From contig JAVGVS010000008.1 of assembly GCA_032718565.1 (NCBI GenBank), positions 5,886,327 through 5,950,326 on the forward strand: a stretch of 64,000 nt of DNA, written 5' to 3'. A program made the position numbers and the translations under genes. This DNA is from Distichodus sexfasciatus (lineage: Eukaryota; Chordata; Actinopteri; Characiformes; Distichodontidae). Below the pieces are notes generated by a model. The model ran no database searches. It was not told the origin of the DNA and saw only the letters and a program-made list of their open reading frames with translations. Shown here in pieces: positions 1 through 13,059 of this stretch (the stretch's first letter is position 1; each line of letters starts with the position of its first letter).

Positions 1-1329
1 ATTAATATCAGAGTTTATATGGAATAAAATTCCTACAAACTTAAGTACCAGCACAGGTGCAGGTATTATATATTAGGTAAAATCAAATCTTATATGTCCC
101 ATATTATACATTTTTTCAAACAAGTTAAAATAGGTCCACTAAACATGTCTCTGAAGTAGTTTGCTGAAAACAGCGCTCAGATTAGACATTTTTGCCTGCT
201 TTTTACGCCTCTACGCTGTTCCAACAGGCGGGTGGAGTTAAATCCCCTACTGTGACATAGAAGTAGGGGAGAAATCTAAAAGGCTCATTTAAGCACACAA
301 TTTCTGACATCAGTCAATTAATACTAACACAACTGACAATTTTTTATCAAATTTACAGTGTGTGTAGCGGCAGTACAGACCCAAATGGATGTCCTAACAA
401 CAGAAATAATATGGGACCTTTAATAAATCAGGCCAATTTTAAATCAATTTAATTTATATTGTATTGATGGTATTTCACTGGACGGGCCTTTGAATTTTGC
501 CAGTATTCAAAGACTAGGCAAAGCATTGTGTCATGCTGGTGAACACATAAAAGATTAATCATATCGTATCAATTTCTTTATGGCCCAATAAATTGGAACT
601 TCACTGAAAAACCTGGAAGAAACAAAATGTAGAGTATTAAAATCCAGAGCTTCATATTGGTCTATTAGATTATGAGAGTTACAATGACATAATCATCAGG
701 GCTCAAGAGTCATTTCAAGGATCTCTTTAGCTTCAGGTCTATTAGTAATGTGTTTGTCAAAGTCAGTCAAAGTCACACATTTAAATACCAACAGCAATTG
801 TGTCAACTGTGAGGAACCAAAATGTCTCATCCCTAAAATGTAATAATCAATTTCAACATATAGTAACAATTATTTTCACAGAGAGCTAAGAACAGCATTG
901 TTAAAAATGAAAGCTGAAATGGAAAGTAAAAAACTGGAAAACTAAAACATAGACACATTTGTCATAGTTCAAGCATTTAAAACAGATTTAGTAAACCTAC
1001 TCTACAACTTGTATCTAGCCCTCATTTCCTAAAAGACCTGGAGCTAAATTTAATTGTGCATACAACAGCTACTGTATTTGGTTTGGTAACAGCTATTTTC
1101 AGGCAATAAAGCTTTTTCATATCTGTGTACATCAAAGCAGCTCTGAGATGTGACCGAAGTCCCAAACCTTATCTGTGCAGGTGAAATCATTTCTAAATAT
1201 GTTCTACCTGGTGATATTTGCATTTTATCTTCACAATAGGGACAATGAGTGCTCTTTAAACAAACTGCATTCAAATATTATTTTCAGTTTCTAGTTGTAG
1301 GTACTTGTAGGTAATACTGCATCCAAACG

Positions 1330-1558
1330 GTCTCTCTCTCTACCTCTATTTCTAGTTCTAGTTTAGAGTACTCCATTCCTAGTTTAAAATGTATATTTTG
1401 TATTCTATTTCTATATTGTTTATTCCATGTGCATTATTTGTTCTTTGTTCCCTCTTTCTTATTGCTCTGTAAAAACTGGAGCCACGTCGTCATTGTCTCT
1501 CTGTATATCTGTACAGTATATACCAGAGATGACAATAAAGTTTACTTTGACTTTGACT
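1330..1558 (+). repeat. 3' tail of a non-LTR retrotransposon (family with TTTGACTTTGAC end)
   Basis: The stretch ends in GACAATAAAGTTTACTTTGA followed by CTTTGAC, the AATAAA-plus-short-tandem end typical of fish LINE 3' tails. A second copy sits in the opposite orientation at about 25395-25565 with the same internal words, including TTCCATGTGC, ATTTGTTCTTTGTTCCC and CAGAGATGACA. The 5' side is truncated and no coding part is left. The family name is not assigned. Confidence 0.65.
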
Positions 1559-2721
1559 AGTTTTCATGCTGTAGCTACAGTTAAATGTGCATTTTCAAGT
1601 TTTCAACGAGAGACAGAACAGAATGTAGATCAGCAATTATTTTTGGTATGATGATTCATTAAAATGTAAATGTTCTTACATAAACACAAATTTGCTGGCA
1701 ATGCATCATGTTAATTTGCACAGAATGATCTCAATCAGTGTTTCTTAACCCCAGTTCTCACTGCCCAGTGCTCTAACATATTCAGGTTTGCCCAACCACA
1801 GCACACCTAATGCAACTAATTAGAAAATCAGGATCCTGAAATACCAAAACTGCACAGCACTCTGGAATACCACGAGCAGAAGTGAAAAACGCTGATCTAG
1901 AGAACGGCAAAACCTTCAGCACCATGGACAGAGAATGTTCTCTAGCTCCCTAAACTTTAGCACCATCATCAGAAACACTTTCACCACAATGTCACACCTG
2001 ACATAAGTCACTTAATTGCCTCCATAACTGATCCTAAGACCACATAAAAAGACTGCTGTGACTATTTCCCTTTCATAACATTTTGCATTGTTTTTGTAAA
2101 TAGAACAGTTTTTCCATTCTGAATGCTCTAAACTTATGTCTGATCCTACAAATCACAATTCTGGGCCATATATGTGGAGACAACTTTACAGTGTTCTCAA
2201 CCTCTCTCCCCTTTTTACAGATAAACACACATTCTGTGAAAAGTCAGAAATCTAAATGCAAAAAGACGTCAGTATTTTCTCCTGTCAAGTTGCATTTAAG
2301 TCTTTAAACCCCAGATCGCTCATCCTCATTTTTCCCCCGCAAGTGAAAACTGGCTTTTGTGTTCAGACACCATATAGCATATGAGCAAGTCAGCACACAT
2401 TTTCTTTGTTGATCTTTCTTGCTTCTGCTCTTCACTTATATGGTTTACTCACAGTCAGTGTACGGTGAACTGCTTCCCTTCCCTCCGCATTTCTCATCAT
2501 CAATCTCTGTGAATTTTTCTCCCCGCTTCTCTCTCTTACACACACATACACACATGCCCACACAAACACACACTGTTCACTGGGTAGGAATGATGGCTTT
2601 ACAGAGCCGATCAATGAAGATGCTAACAATGTTCCATAAAATATAACCCCTCCTTCTCTTGCTGTCATCTGCTGCATCTTAACCTCCTTTCAGTCTGTGT
2701 GCTTTTTTTATATATTTGTGT

Positions 2722-2795
<74 letters not shown>
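2722..2795. repeat. (GATA)n microsatellite
   Basis: About 18 uninterrupted GATA units are visible. It is a plain tetranucleotide microsatellite with no gene nearby, and is likely length-polymorphic. Confidence 0.97.
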
Positions 2796-2796
<1 letters not shown>

Positions 2797-5159
2797 CAAT
2801 AAGAAATATTGTTTTTGGGCAGCATGAAATTAATTTTAAAAAACAATTTCAGAGAGGCTGGTTTCCTACTGGTTTCTTTATTGTAGTTTATTGAATTCAC
2901 ATTGGATTTATTTTGATTGATTTAGCTTTTGCTCAAGCAAACAATGAATTCTAAAGTAAATGCAAATGAACTCTCTCAGATCGCAACTACATCACAGTGA
3001 CTTAATTCTTGTTGCCTTCTTCCAACTGTCTCATCTGCATCTTTTCCCCCGCTGTCATTTTTATTTTCACCTCATATCTCTGTTTCCTTATTCAACTGTG
3101 TACAGATGGTCTTACATTTGAATAAATGAATGTTTTCTCCTCATTGCTATTCCTTTCTCCACATGCTGTGTTGTGTAAATATACCAGGCAGTGGGCTGAA
3201 ACATCCGCTCTAACATCTCTGTGAACATAGAACTCAGGCTTTTCCTTTTTGTGCAAATATTGCAAGATTATTGTTTTTCAATGAATATCTTACCCTTCTC
3301 TTAACATACTCACACACATCTTAACATACCCACATATACACATGCTGTACATATACTCCTGACTTTACAAGGTGATATATCCTCATTTGAGTTTAAAAAC
3401 AATGTGTATAATGGCAGCAATAAGTTGGAGTTAAAAATGTATTTTGGTTTATGTCTGTCCAAGGGAAATCTGCCTGGACGTTGTATGTTTGTGCTTGCTA
3501 TATTTATTCCTGAGTGTGTATGTGTGTGTATGTATTTGTATGAGAGAGAGAGAAAGAGTGAGAGTGCCCATGTGCATGGGTGTGTGCGGCTGTGTATTAA
3601 GCTTTAAACAGGATAGAAACACACGCCTCCGTCCTCCAGAGCTCAGCGTAAGCAGACAAGAGAATGCAGCTGAGAAGGAAGATGGAGGCCGGAGCTGAGG
3701 GATAGTTCCTGTAAATCATAATGGAACATTTCAAACTGTCATACACTTTTAACTTGGCAGGTCTTTATAGAATCATCATCAGAGATCAGCCTGAGACTGT
3801 GCTACTGTGTTCATAGGGCTTTTTACAGCCTCCATGTGGGCAGACGGCTGGATCCTGCTGCATTTTCTGTCTGTTATTGTGCAATCCATATTGCAGAACC
3901 CGCTACATGTACATCACAAAGAGCAGCCCTGGATCTGGTTCATATATTGATCGTTGTGAAATGTAATTGATAAGTTGATATACATTCTTTCTCTTGAAGC
4001 TCAAGCTGTCCATAATTATAGACCGCACATAAGACAACGTAAAGTGTGTTGTGTTAACAATTTGCAGGTGGAACTGCAATCAATCTTTCAATTCAATTTT
4101 ATCCTGAATGAATGAAGATCCAACCAGTTCTTGCCTGGAGGGAGAGGAGAACTCTAAGGTAGCTGTTAACGCTGATTTATCACTCATTATCCAACAAGAC
4201 CACGATAATGAAAGCAATTAAAATCACACTTAGCCAGTCATAACTTAATTAATTCTTAACTAATTAGTGATACTTTTATGCAAACAGTGCAGAATGATTA
4301 TCATAATCTCAGTGTCTTTTTTGGGGAAACAGGTTTTTAAAATACTGCATTCAAATGATAATTCATATAAAGTACATAATCTATTCTACATAAATCATAT
4401 TCTATTATATAATCTTATTCTATGCTATAACTTTCATTATTGCTGACCTGTGTGCATTATCTTCTTTCTTTTTTTATCCGGTAACCAGAGTCTGGATATT
4501 TTTTTTTGCAAGTCATGTTCAGATCAGTGTTCTGTTTTACTATGGCAGACAGAATCTGAACACAAGTCAGAAACTGAACTCCTTTAATGTGAGCGGTAAA
4601 CATGTGGTCTGAGGGCCCAGGCAGTGCTGCATTGGCTCGATAGGTCATGCAGCTGTTCACAGGGTTTAAGGAACATTCACGGAATACTTCAAACACCTGT
4701 GTCCTCCCTTTCCTCTATAAAGCAATTTGTCCACTTTAAATGCGCTATAAAAGGTTTTAGATCGATAGCACTTTGGTCTTGCTTTATTTTTGCTGGGTGC
4801 TCACTCATCCCGTCTCCCGAGTCCGCTTCTGTCCGGCCAGGTACACTTCCACTATGCAGGGTGTAGAATGAAGTGTCCTTATTTAGGCAGGCGCTGGCCT
4901 TGAGGGAGTTGGCAGAGGAAATAATTTGGTACAGCTTGTCTGGACCTGTTTGGACCTGTTTGAAAAGGACATTGGCTTAGCTCAGACAGTTACTCTACAA
5001 TGTGCTAGCAAACTGTTGAAAGAGTAGGGACAGGAAAACACTTGAAGTGGGAAAGCCAAGAACTTGTACTCCTCAGACTCAATCTGTCATAAATCTGATT
5101 AATTCAGTGATTACTTGTGAATGCAGACCACACATTAAATACAGAATAGAATAGAACAG

Positions 5160-5625
5160 AACAGAATACAGTCTTTATTGCTTGCTCTCCCTGTGTCCGT
5201 GTGAATTTCCTCCCGATGCTCTAGTTTTCTCACACTGTCCAAAGGCATGCTCAGTAGGTTAATTTGCTACTCTAAATTGCATGTAGTGCGTGAACGTGAG
5301 TGATTATATGAACACACCACAATGACAAATAATGAAATGTGACCACAACAAAATGTGACCTCTGCATTTGACTCATCCATGAAGGAGCAGTGGGCAGGTG
5401 ATAGGGAGCAGTGCTTGGGGATGATACCTTGCTCATGAGTACCTCAGTGGTACCTTTACCGGTCCGGGATTCAAACCGGTGGTCACGGAGCGAACGCCCT
5501 AACACTACACTGTGTTTGCCATGCGATGAGTTGCTACCTGCCTAGGTTTGGTCCCTGCCTTTTGCCATTACTTCCAGGACGGGCTCCTGTTCCCGTGACC
5601 CCAACTAGGTTTAAGTGGTTTGGAA
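5160..5625. repeat. Dispersed fish repeat split by an inverted SINE
   Basis: The outer parts, about 5185-5285 and 5525-5625, resemble a very common fish dispersed repeat. The left part carries the CTCCCTGTGTCCGTGTGAAT motif and the right part CCCGTGACCCC with CCACTT-like ends. Related words appear in reverse orientation at 6430-6560 (GGGGTCACGG, GGAGCCTATCCC). Between the two halves lies a minus-strand SINE at about 5297-5515. Order of insertion is therefore outer repeat first, SINE second. Confidence 0.55.
5297..5515 (-). mobile_element. tRNA-derived SINE, family B (reverse)
   Basis: On the minus strand the element has a tRNA-like head with a B-box-like word (GGTTTGAATCCC). It then has a GAGCAAGGTAT segment, a CCCCAAGCACTGCTCCC block, a GCAGAGGTCACATTT block, and ends with a TTGTGGT/ATGACAAATAA tail. 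The same blocks in the same order occur at 34071-34308, 41308-41540 and 63181-63330 on the plus strand, so this is a repeated family in this window. Short-range divergence between copies shows they are old. Confidence 0.75.
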
Positions 5626-6429
5626 GTGGTTGCTTCTATTTCTCTGTCATGGTTGTCATGTCCACTGCGCAGTCACACCATTCACCCCATTAACGTTTAT
5701 CACCTATATATGGCTATCTGCATTGACACTGTCTATAAACAGTGTAGCACTCATGTTTATATATTGACAATGGCAAATGTAAATGGTAATGAAAAGATGG
5801 CAGCAAAATGAACTGGTTAAATGGTGAGGTTTGCAAGCCTGACAATGTCATGTCTTGTCTTGTCATGTCTTACTCTTTGCTTGCAAACCCTACCTCACCG
5901 TTTTGGCACTTGGACATTTTCTAGTCGTCTTTTCAAACCTGTTACATTACTACATTAAGTGGCTGTATTTGTATATTGTGCCATGCAATAAGCATGTATC
6001 TACGTATCTTACCAGAAACCTGCATTTGACTATATATGTTTATCCAATAGTACTAAAGGCCTTGCTTTTTAAAAAGTGTGCAATATTTCCTAATATTTGC
6101 CTACTAATCATTATAACTAATAGAAATCTTAATTTGGTTACATAGAGCAGAACAGTTGCTTATCCTCAACTACACTGTGCACTGTGAAACTCGAGTTTCA
6201 GTTCCTGAAAACACATAAATGATAAGAAAACCTAAGGTTTGTCAGATTTTTAGGGTTAGGTGAAGCTGTAGTATTATTTAGATTTATAATATGGTAGTTA
6301 ATTGAAGTACTCCTCAAAAGGGTACTTAGCATGATGTGCGTGTGCTTGTGGAGCATGTTGTCGCAGCTATATAACAGTTAATAAATTTGTTATAGCACCT
6401 CATTCTTCATTCATTCATTAATTCATTAA

Positions 6430-6560
6430 TTCATTCATTATCCAAACCACTTAATCCCAACCGGGGTCACGGGGGGACTGGAGCCTATCCCGGGAACTAC
6501 AGGCGCTAGGCAGGGACCAACCCTCAGCAGGCGCCAACACACCACAAGGCACACCTCATT
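6430..6560. repeat. Dispersed fish repeat fragment
   Basis: The sequence from the CATTATCCAAACCACTTAAT word through GGGGTCACGG, GGAGCCTATCCC and GGCAGGGACCAACCCT matches in layout a repeat scattered through fish genomes. It is also related to the right part of the block at 5525-5625 in the opposite orientation. It has no coding capacity. The first 30 bases are a short ATTCATTC-like run. Confidence 0.55.
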
Positions 6561-7180
6561 CTGTATAAGAAAAAACATGCATAAGGACACAATCTGCTGA
6601 GTTATCTCATCCCAACTCTCTCTCTTTCTCTCATATGTCAATCCTTCCTTGATGTCTTTGTGCTGGGTTAAGTGCCCACTGCAGCATGAAACGCTCTCAT
6701 TTTTAATCATCACCACACTGAGCTTATGTTATTAGCGTCGGTGTGACAGAACATTGCTGTCAGCACTTCTCAAAATCAGCCTTTTTTATGGCTTAATGCT
6801 GTCAATCAATACTGGGCACAGACCAGACTAATTAATGTGTAGACTGATGGGTCACTGCTACATAATTGAAATATGACTTGTACCAGTGCACCTCTATTCC
6901 ACAGCACTGTTCCTTTGTCCAAATTCTGGAGGACCTCAAGTCATTGTGTTAACAAACACTTGCCTCTGAACTCTGAACAGGAATCTCTTAAGACATCAAG
7001 ATAAAAACAGCTCCAGCCATGCTCTGCTTTGCTCCATTTATATTAATTACACAGTAACAGCCGAGGACAAAAAGGCATGAAAACCAGAAATTTATTATTC
7101 TATTACTTTGTGTTACAGAACTCTGACACACAGCTTAATGGCTTGTCTCACTGCAACTACACAACAAAAATATGTATTTA

Positions 7181-7371
7181 GCGGTGGGTGGCAGTCTAGT
7201 GGTTAGGACACTCGCCTCTGAACCAAGAGGTCTGGGTTCAAGTCAGGCACTACCGTTTTGGGTTCCTGAGCAAGACCCTTGACCCCAAGTTGCTCTCAGG
7301 GAAACTGTCACTGAAATTATGAAATGGAAGTCGGTCTGGGTAAGAGCGTCTGCTAAATGCCGTAAATGTAC
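7181..7371 (+). mobile_element. tRNA-derived SINE, family A
   Basis: The head contains a tRNA-like A-box region (TCTAGTGGTTAGG) and a B-box-like word (GGTTCAAGTC). These are followed by GAGCAAGACCCTTGACCCC, and the element ends with AAGAGCGTCTGCTAAATGCC and GTAAATGTA. This head, body and tail order is the standard design of fish tRNA SINEs mobilised by a partner LINE. A diverged copy lies at 38448-38610 and a reverse partial copy at 17721-17845. Confidence 0.85.
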
Positions 7372-10283
7372 AGGTATTTTGCTCACTGAATTTACAGCAG
7401 TTATCAGATGCTCCGACTTACATTTCCTGATAATATGAACACTCATCCTTGGGGCAACACAGGGTAAAGGGTCTTGCTCAGAGGACTAATGATGGTAAGG
7501 CTGGAGGTAGGATAGAGTGGGATCAGAAGTTACAACTTTCATAGCATTTCAAACATTTTTCTGATACTGTGGATTACAGTTTTAATAACATTGCACGCTG
7601 CATAAAGAATCCTGAATCCTGAAGCTTGTGTAATATATGGTATTAAAATGTCTCATTCTTTGCTGAAGATATATCTGTATGTTGTTTGTCTGGGCTCTTT
7701 AGATGACCTTAGGAATCACAACAGAGTCTCAGTCTGGGAAAAGTGCTCTATCCAATCTGAATTCTATCCAATCTGGATTGGCCCCAGGCGCTGTGTTGAA
7801 TAGTGGCTGCGTGAATAACACAGAGATTAAGATCTGAACACAACCCAGTAGGGTGGTGATTTGCAGAAATGCCAGCCAGCTCCAGCCTGGCACTAGATAC
7901 TGCGAGAAGATGAAAAAAGGCAAAATATTGATAAAACACGCATTCTGTCTTCAGACTTCAGTTCTTTTAACACTATTATTTTTGCAGGAAATATTTGATT
8001 TATTTTTTGTAATCATTATTTATCTCCCGCAGTAGCCCCGTAGCCTGCTCCATTGCCAAGACAGAGAGATGAGAGATGAGAACAGCAGACCTGCACTATG
8101 GGGAGGTGCGGAAATGTCCTTGAAAGTCCCTGCAGAGTCTGTATGCGTAAGAGAAAAAGGGGGGGTGGAAGACTGTGGGTGAGAGTTTGTGTATGTGTGT
8201 GTGCCTGTGTATGTGTGTGTGCAAGCACTGAGGTGTATATAATAGATGCTAAATATAGAACAGAAGGTGACCTATCCACCCATGCCTTCAGTAGCTCCAC
8301 ACTCTTCGCTGACCTCTTAGGATGGTGGAGCTCGTGTTTATAAATGGACAGGTTTAAACCTGTACGTTAATGTGTGTGTATTTGGTTATGCATATGTGCC
8401 CTCAGGGACAAGCCTGCTCTTGTTCATAATAGTCTAGCCTGCTGGTAAAAATACATCTTTCTGTCTCTGGACTGGGCATCCCTACACTACACCTGGTATG
8501 GCATATCTATTTGACGTATCCCTTCCAAACAAATTCACTTTCGACACGCTTATCTCCATCTTTCTAATTTGCAGTATATTTGCATGGTAATTATTGTTAC
8601 AGCATTGTAACCATTAAGACAGCACTCTTATTCTTGTCCGAGATCATGCCAGAACAAAACCTCGAAGAACAGTAGTACAACAAGAGGGAATGTCGGCAGT
8701 TGATTACAATTATATAAAATATAAAAAAGAACTTGCATGTAAATAGCATGCAACTTTTTAAAGCAAATTACAATATAATTGTAGTCTTGTGTGGTAGAGT
8801 TGCAGAGCTGGACAAGCGCCAGTGTGGTCCAGGGGACTTGACCCTAATTGTCCCATGGTATCGATTATGTCTGGCGGACAAAAGACTGTAAGTCAGCTTT
8901 AACTGTCCCTGTCCATCCTTAATGCTCCCATGATGTTGAGATTGAATCCAGTCCAAATTCTGTCTAATTCTGCACCCCTTTAAGCGAGGGGAGGAACTTC
9001 TGCAACTCCTCTTCACACAGCAGAGAGCCAATACCAAGACGCTAATGCTAATTATTCTTAATGAAATTATTCTTTCATCTCATAACAATCTGTGTCAGTA
9101 GTTATGTACCTACATGGATGGTGGTGGCTGCCTGTATACATAAAGCCAAGTTTAATAATGCTAGCAAATGTATACATACAGTAAATTAAGTGATAACCAT
9201 TTCTTCCTTTGCAATCTGACCAAATAGACTACAATAGCCCCATAATGAGAATGTAGGTTCAGGTGGCGATGTGCAGGGAATTTTCCTGTGAGCTGTCATT
9301 TGTTTGCCATAAATCATCTGCTGTATATGTGGATGCTGATATTAGGATAATGCATCTACAATTCTGATCGATCTCGGCCAAACAGGTTCCATTACGTGTC
9401 CTGCTGTCAAAAGGAAGAAGTGAATTTACAAGCACAGCCTTTCTAATATCCGTCCATAGAGACATACAAACAACAAACAAGAAATAAAATAAAGCTAAAA
9501 TTAATCATTTGCTTTTTCAGTGAGGGAGAATCTGTTCTCTTCTGAATAAACAAATGACATTATATAATTATAAGAACTGTGTTTTATCAATTGTGTTTAT
9601 TTCAGTAAAAAGCAGCAAGTCATCATTGCTCCTAAACCACTGAATGCAGATACAGATCCTTTATCACACATGAATGAACTAATACCCTGAAAGTCAAAGT
9701 TACGCTCATTCACACTCTCTCACCGACATCCATCAAGACCGCATTGGTAAGCTAAGGTGGTTGTGTGGTGCTGAGAGGGCAATGAATAAGATAAATCTGC
9801 TTTATTATACTTATATTCTAGTTCATTTTGAGCCTAGGTTTAATCATTGTATTCTCTGGTAATTAAGTCATATGACGAAGAAGAGGGATAAAGGCATGAT
9901 GGATGTGTGCTGATGGACTCTGGACCCCTCCTGTTCCTGCCCTCTCCACACATCTGCCATTCAGTCCTTTTTTCATTCCTAGGCACAGTTTAATTAGTAG
10001 AATTACCCTTTTGGGCTCTGACACACAAAGGGGGCCTAAGCCGATTTCCACATCCCCATGATGTGTGTGTGTGTGTGCGTGTGAATTCATTTGTCTGCTT
10101 TTTCAATGTTGTCAATAACTTTCTGTTAACACCCTCAGATTATGGACGCACGTGCCTGGACACCTAGGACACACACCCGTGCGCACACACGCGTGTGCGC
10201 ATCCTTGGCCATGACGGTAGATCAAATGTGATGATCCTGTATTATCATCCATGCGTGACTGTACTGCGCAGATACACACACGA

Positions 10284-10311
10284 GCACGCACACACACACA
10301 CACACACACAC
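10284..10311. repeat. (CA)n microsatellite
   Basis: A run of about 12 CA units follows a looser CACACG stretch. It lies about 130 bases left of the CpG-rich patch of the minus-strand first exon. Confidence 0.9.
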
Positions 10312-10753
10312 CTTACCGTTCTAGCCTAACACTAACACAACCATTAAGTCGTTGTGCACATATGCACCACACCGCATCCAATAATCACTATATTCATATC
10401 CACTATGACAAATGAGAAATGCAAAATGACGTAACTGTCATCTGTCAAATAAAACGAGTCGTCCACGCGTAATGACGCCTAAAAGCGCGCTTACAACCTA
10501 TTAAGGGCTTCAACAGAGTTCTCATGGTAGCAGCGCATTAAAAGCGCAATTTTCATTTTATGTGTTGTTCTGAAACAAACCCCGTTGTTTCTGTACATGT
10601 CTTATTGTAAAGGAACTGTACCGATCCTAATTTCACGCAGCATTACTGAAGCTATTCCTACGCCCCGGGCGCGAATAAAACGACGCGTAAAGGCGCATTA
10701 TCGTTATTTCCACTTCATCCCGCGTCTATTATAAAGGCAGACAAGGAACTTAC

Positions 10754-10799
10754 TTTCCACAATGGCGAGCAGCAGACAGAGCAGCGTCCACACAGCCAT
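10754..10799 (-). CDS. First coding exon of an unidentified secreted or membrane protein
   Basis: On the minus strand an ATG at 10799 opens a frame reading MAVWTLLCLLLAIVE. It is a short hydrophobic run of the kind found in cleavable signal peptides. It then meets a consensus splice donor, GAAA followed by GTAAGT, leaving one base over (phase 1). The exon sits in a CpG-rich patch, as first exons often do. Only 15 full codons are visible, too few to name the protein, and no later exon was recognised within 1-10753. Because she and CHRNB2 are both on human 1q21.3, and nicotinic receptor genes have a short signal-peptide first exon, a chrnb2-like gene is one possibility. That is a guess from synteny and exon shape only. 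It could equally be another cell-surface gene, or a chance open frame. Confidence 0.5.
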
Positions 10800-11080
10800 A
10801 TCAGCCCAGATGGCAGCACATCGGACACGACGAAGGATGGTTTTCCAGCCTGGATCTGTGTGTGTGTCTGTAGGTGTTAATGTGGAGCGGGCGCGCGCAG
10901 TGCGCTATGAGCTCTTTGCTCGATAATAGGCGCTATAAGGCGTCACGGCATCGACTCCCGTAGAGACGCGCGCGTCTGTGAAAGCGGAGGAGATGCTGCA
11001 GGAGCCAGAAGACAGGTAGGTGGAGGGGCTGGTCGGTGTGCACGAGAGGAGACCGCTGGTAAACGGGGAGGGGAGGGTCA

Positions 11081-11251
11081 GTGTGTGTGCGCGTGTGCGT
11101 GCGTTCGTGCGTGAGTGTGATCGTGTTCGTGTGCGTGTGAATTATACCCTAAAAAGATAGAAAGAACAAAAAAGAGATTTGTCCGATTTCTGAGAATATT
11201 TGTCCTCACACAGGTCCTCAAAAACCAGAAGAGTGAAAATATTCGCTTTAC

Positions 11252-11300
<49 letters not shown>

Positions 11301-11330
11301 GGGTGCGCGCGCGCACGTGTGTGGTGTTCG
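11081..11330. repeat. GT/GC-rich run and (CT)n microsatellite
   Basis: 11081-11140 is an imperfect GTGTGCGC run. 11252-11294 is an uninterrupted CT run of about 21 units, followed by a GCGCGCGC patch. Any open frame here is made only of the repeat. Confidence 0.9.
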
Positions 11331-13059
11331 TGCATTGCATGTGTGACTGTGAATGCCGTATGGACAGTTTTTTCAGGTATTTATCAAGACTTGTTCGTCC
11401 ATAAAAAATATAGAAAGTCTCATTTTTGTGAGGGTATCCTTTTATACACTAACTTATACTGTAAGTTCTAACAGGTCTAGCAAGATTTGATTGTGGACTC
11501 AGTGAAACTGAAGATTTATGTTAATAAATAGATGCATGCAATAACGTCAGCAGTGTAAAGATCACTAGTAGTTTTGCAGTGTTCATTATGTGTAGTTCCA
11601 GTGGTCCACTGTCGGTTTTCCCATAATACACTTCGAATAAGCGTCACTGTTAACTCCGAGAATGGTGGCGACACTGGGCCGCTGTACAAATCTAAGATTC
11701 ATTTTACACTGAACATATGAAGTCTGCTGTGTGATATGTAACTTGTAAATGCCACATTCGTTTACGTTCTGTGCGTCTTAGCAGTCCGCAATTTTCCTGT
11801 TCGTATTTTAGCCGTATTAGAAACGCAACCGTTAAAGTTAACAGCAACATAAATCATTAATCTAGAATATAATAATCACATAACCATAAATATTTCAACT
11901 GTTCATGATTTTGTTTCTTTAAAGCTTCCTTTATAGATTTTCATCTAACTTTTCTCATATTTCGAACTGACTTAAGAACAAATGTTTCAAATGAAGTATC
12001 TTTGTTAATGTACCTAAACCTGCTATTTTTAATAGCCATTTTCATCATTCAGATTTCTCAGCATGTCTTTTTCACTGAAATTCTGATTAATATATTCACA
12101 ATATATCATTGAATTATATTTGCAAACAATTACTATTATTTACATTGTATTAAGGCAGGAGACATTTTTTCTTATGGCATTTTAAAACTTTCATACAATT
12201 TCTAGGGTGCAATCTATGTTAACTTTTCCACATTGTAAGTACTGTGAAGTTTATGTGACATCTTTTGCTAGTTAGAATGATTATAATAAGAAGTCTTGTG
12301 TCAGACTCCAGCAGTGTTTGGGACGCAGCCCCAGTTTGTCGCTGCTGGGCTGAAGTGGTCCGTCATTGTGTTTTGGCCCAGGGCTTTTGGGGGGGGTCAG
12401 TTACGCGTGTTTTGTGGTGATGGTGATCTTCTGTCCCCCATGTCAGGATCAATGTCATCAGTGTGGCGACGGCCGGACGGTGACGCGTGTCGTGAGCGAG
12501 CTAATGGCGTGGAGGCCTCCTCTCGCCTTTCAGGCGGCCATGCTAGAGATGGTGTGTGTCAAAAATCTGCTGCTCAGTGTACCATGAACAGCCATGGCTT
12601 CCGGAGAGATGATGGGGCCTTCCCCCCTCTCTGTTACTCCCTCCCTCTCTCTCACTCTCTCTCTCTCTCTCGATCTCTCTCGCTCTCTCTCTTTTCCCTG
12701 AAACACTCAGCTGTTGGCTAAAACCTCTATTTTTATCCTGTTTTCTCGGGGATTCCCTATAGGTGATCTTAGTTGTACATTTCAATGACATCAGTGGACC
12801 GGTGGGTAGGAAAAGACGCAGCATGGACAGGAAAGGTGCTAGAGAAAATTTGGAATTTAAATGCTTGGCGATGGAAGCTTTGTCGCCAGTGACTCACTTG
12901 TAGACGGTTACGTAGGTAATCATTTATTATTCGCACACACATCTACAACCATGCACTTCTAGCAGTGAGTCATCTGGAGGAGGGGGCACCTGAATCTTTC
13001 AGGAAAAAGCAGTAAACATATCGAGTGCAGGAATACAGCCTCATGATTGGTGAGGAAGC

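Larger units (their letters stand above)
1..10753. other. Non-coding stretch, repeats only
   Basis: No exon could be recognised here on either strand. The open frames are short, AT-rich or driven by simple repeats, and none shows a conserved domain flanked by splice sites. If the minus-strand first exon at 10754-10799 is real, this stretch is probably its first intron. It holds the LINE tail at 1330-1558, the GATA array at 2722-2795, a nested repeat block at 5160-5625, a dispersed repeat at 6430-6560 and a SINE at 7181-7371, all listed separately. Imperfect GT/CA runs lie near 2530-2570, 8187-8222 and 10057-10083. Confidence applies to the absence of recognisable exons; a small exon could be missed. 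Confidence 0.6.
10440..11330 (-). promoter_or_regulatory. CpG-rich patch and presumed promoter of the minus-strand gene
   Basis: CG dinucleotides are dense here against an AT-rich, CpG-poor background, with words such as ACGCGT, GGGCGCGAATAAAACG and GGGCGCGCGCAG. The only splice-bordered open frame with a signal peptide in this region, at 10754-10799, lies inside it on the minus strand. The 5' untranslated part would lie in 10800 to about 11050. A (CT)n run at 11252-11294 bounds it on the right. The exact start of transcription cannot be seen. Confidence 0.55.

Noticed and set aside
12296..12721. 141-codon open frame on the plus strand
   Set aside because: It has no recognised domain and ends in a translation of a CT run. 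Kept only as a GC-rich patch worth checking.
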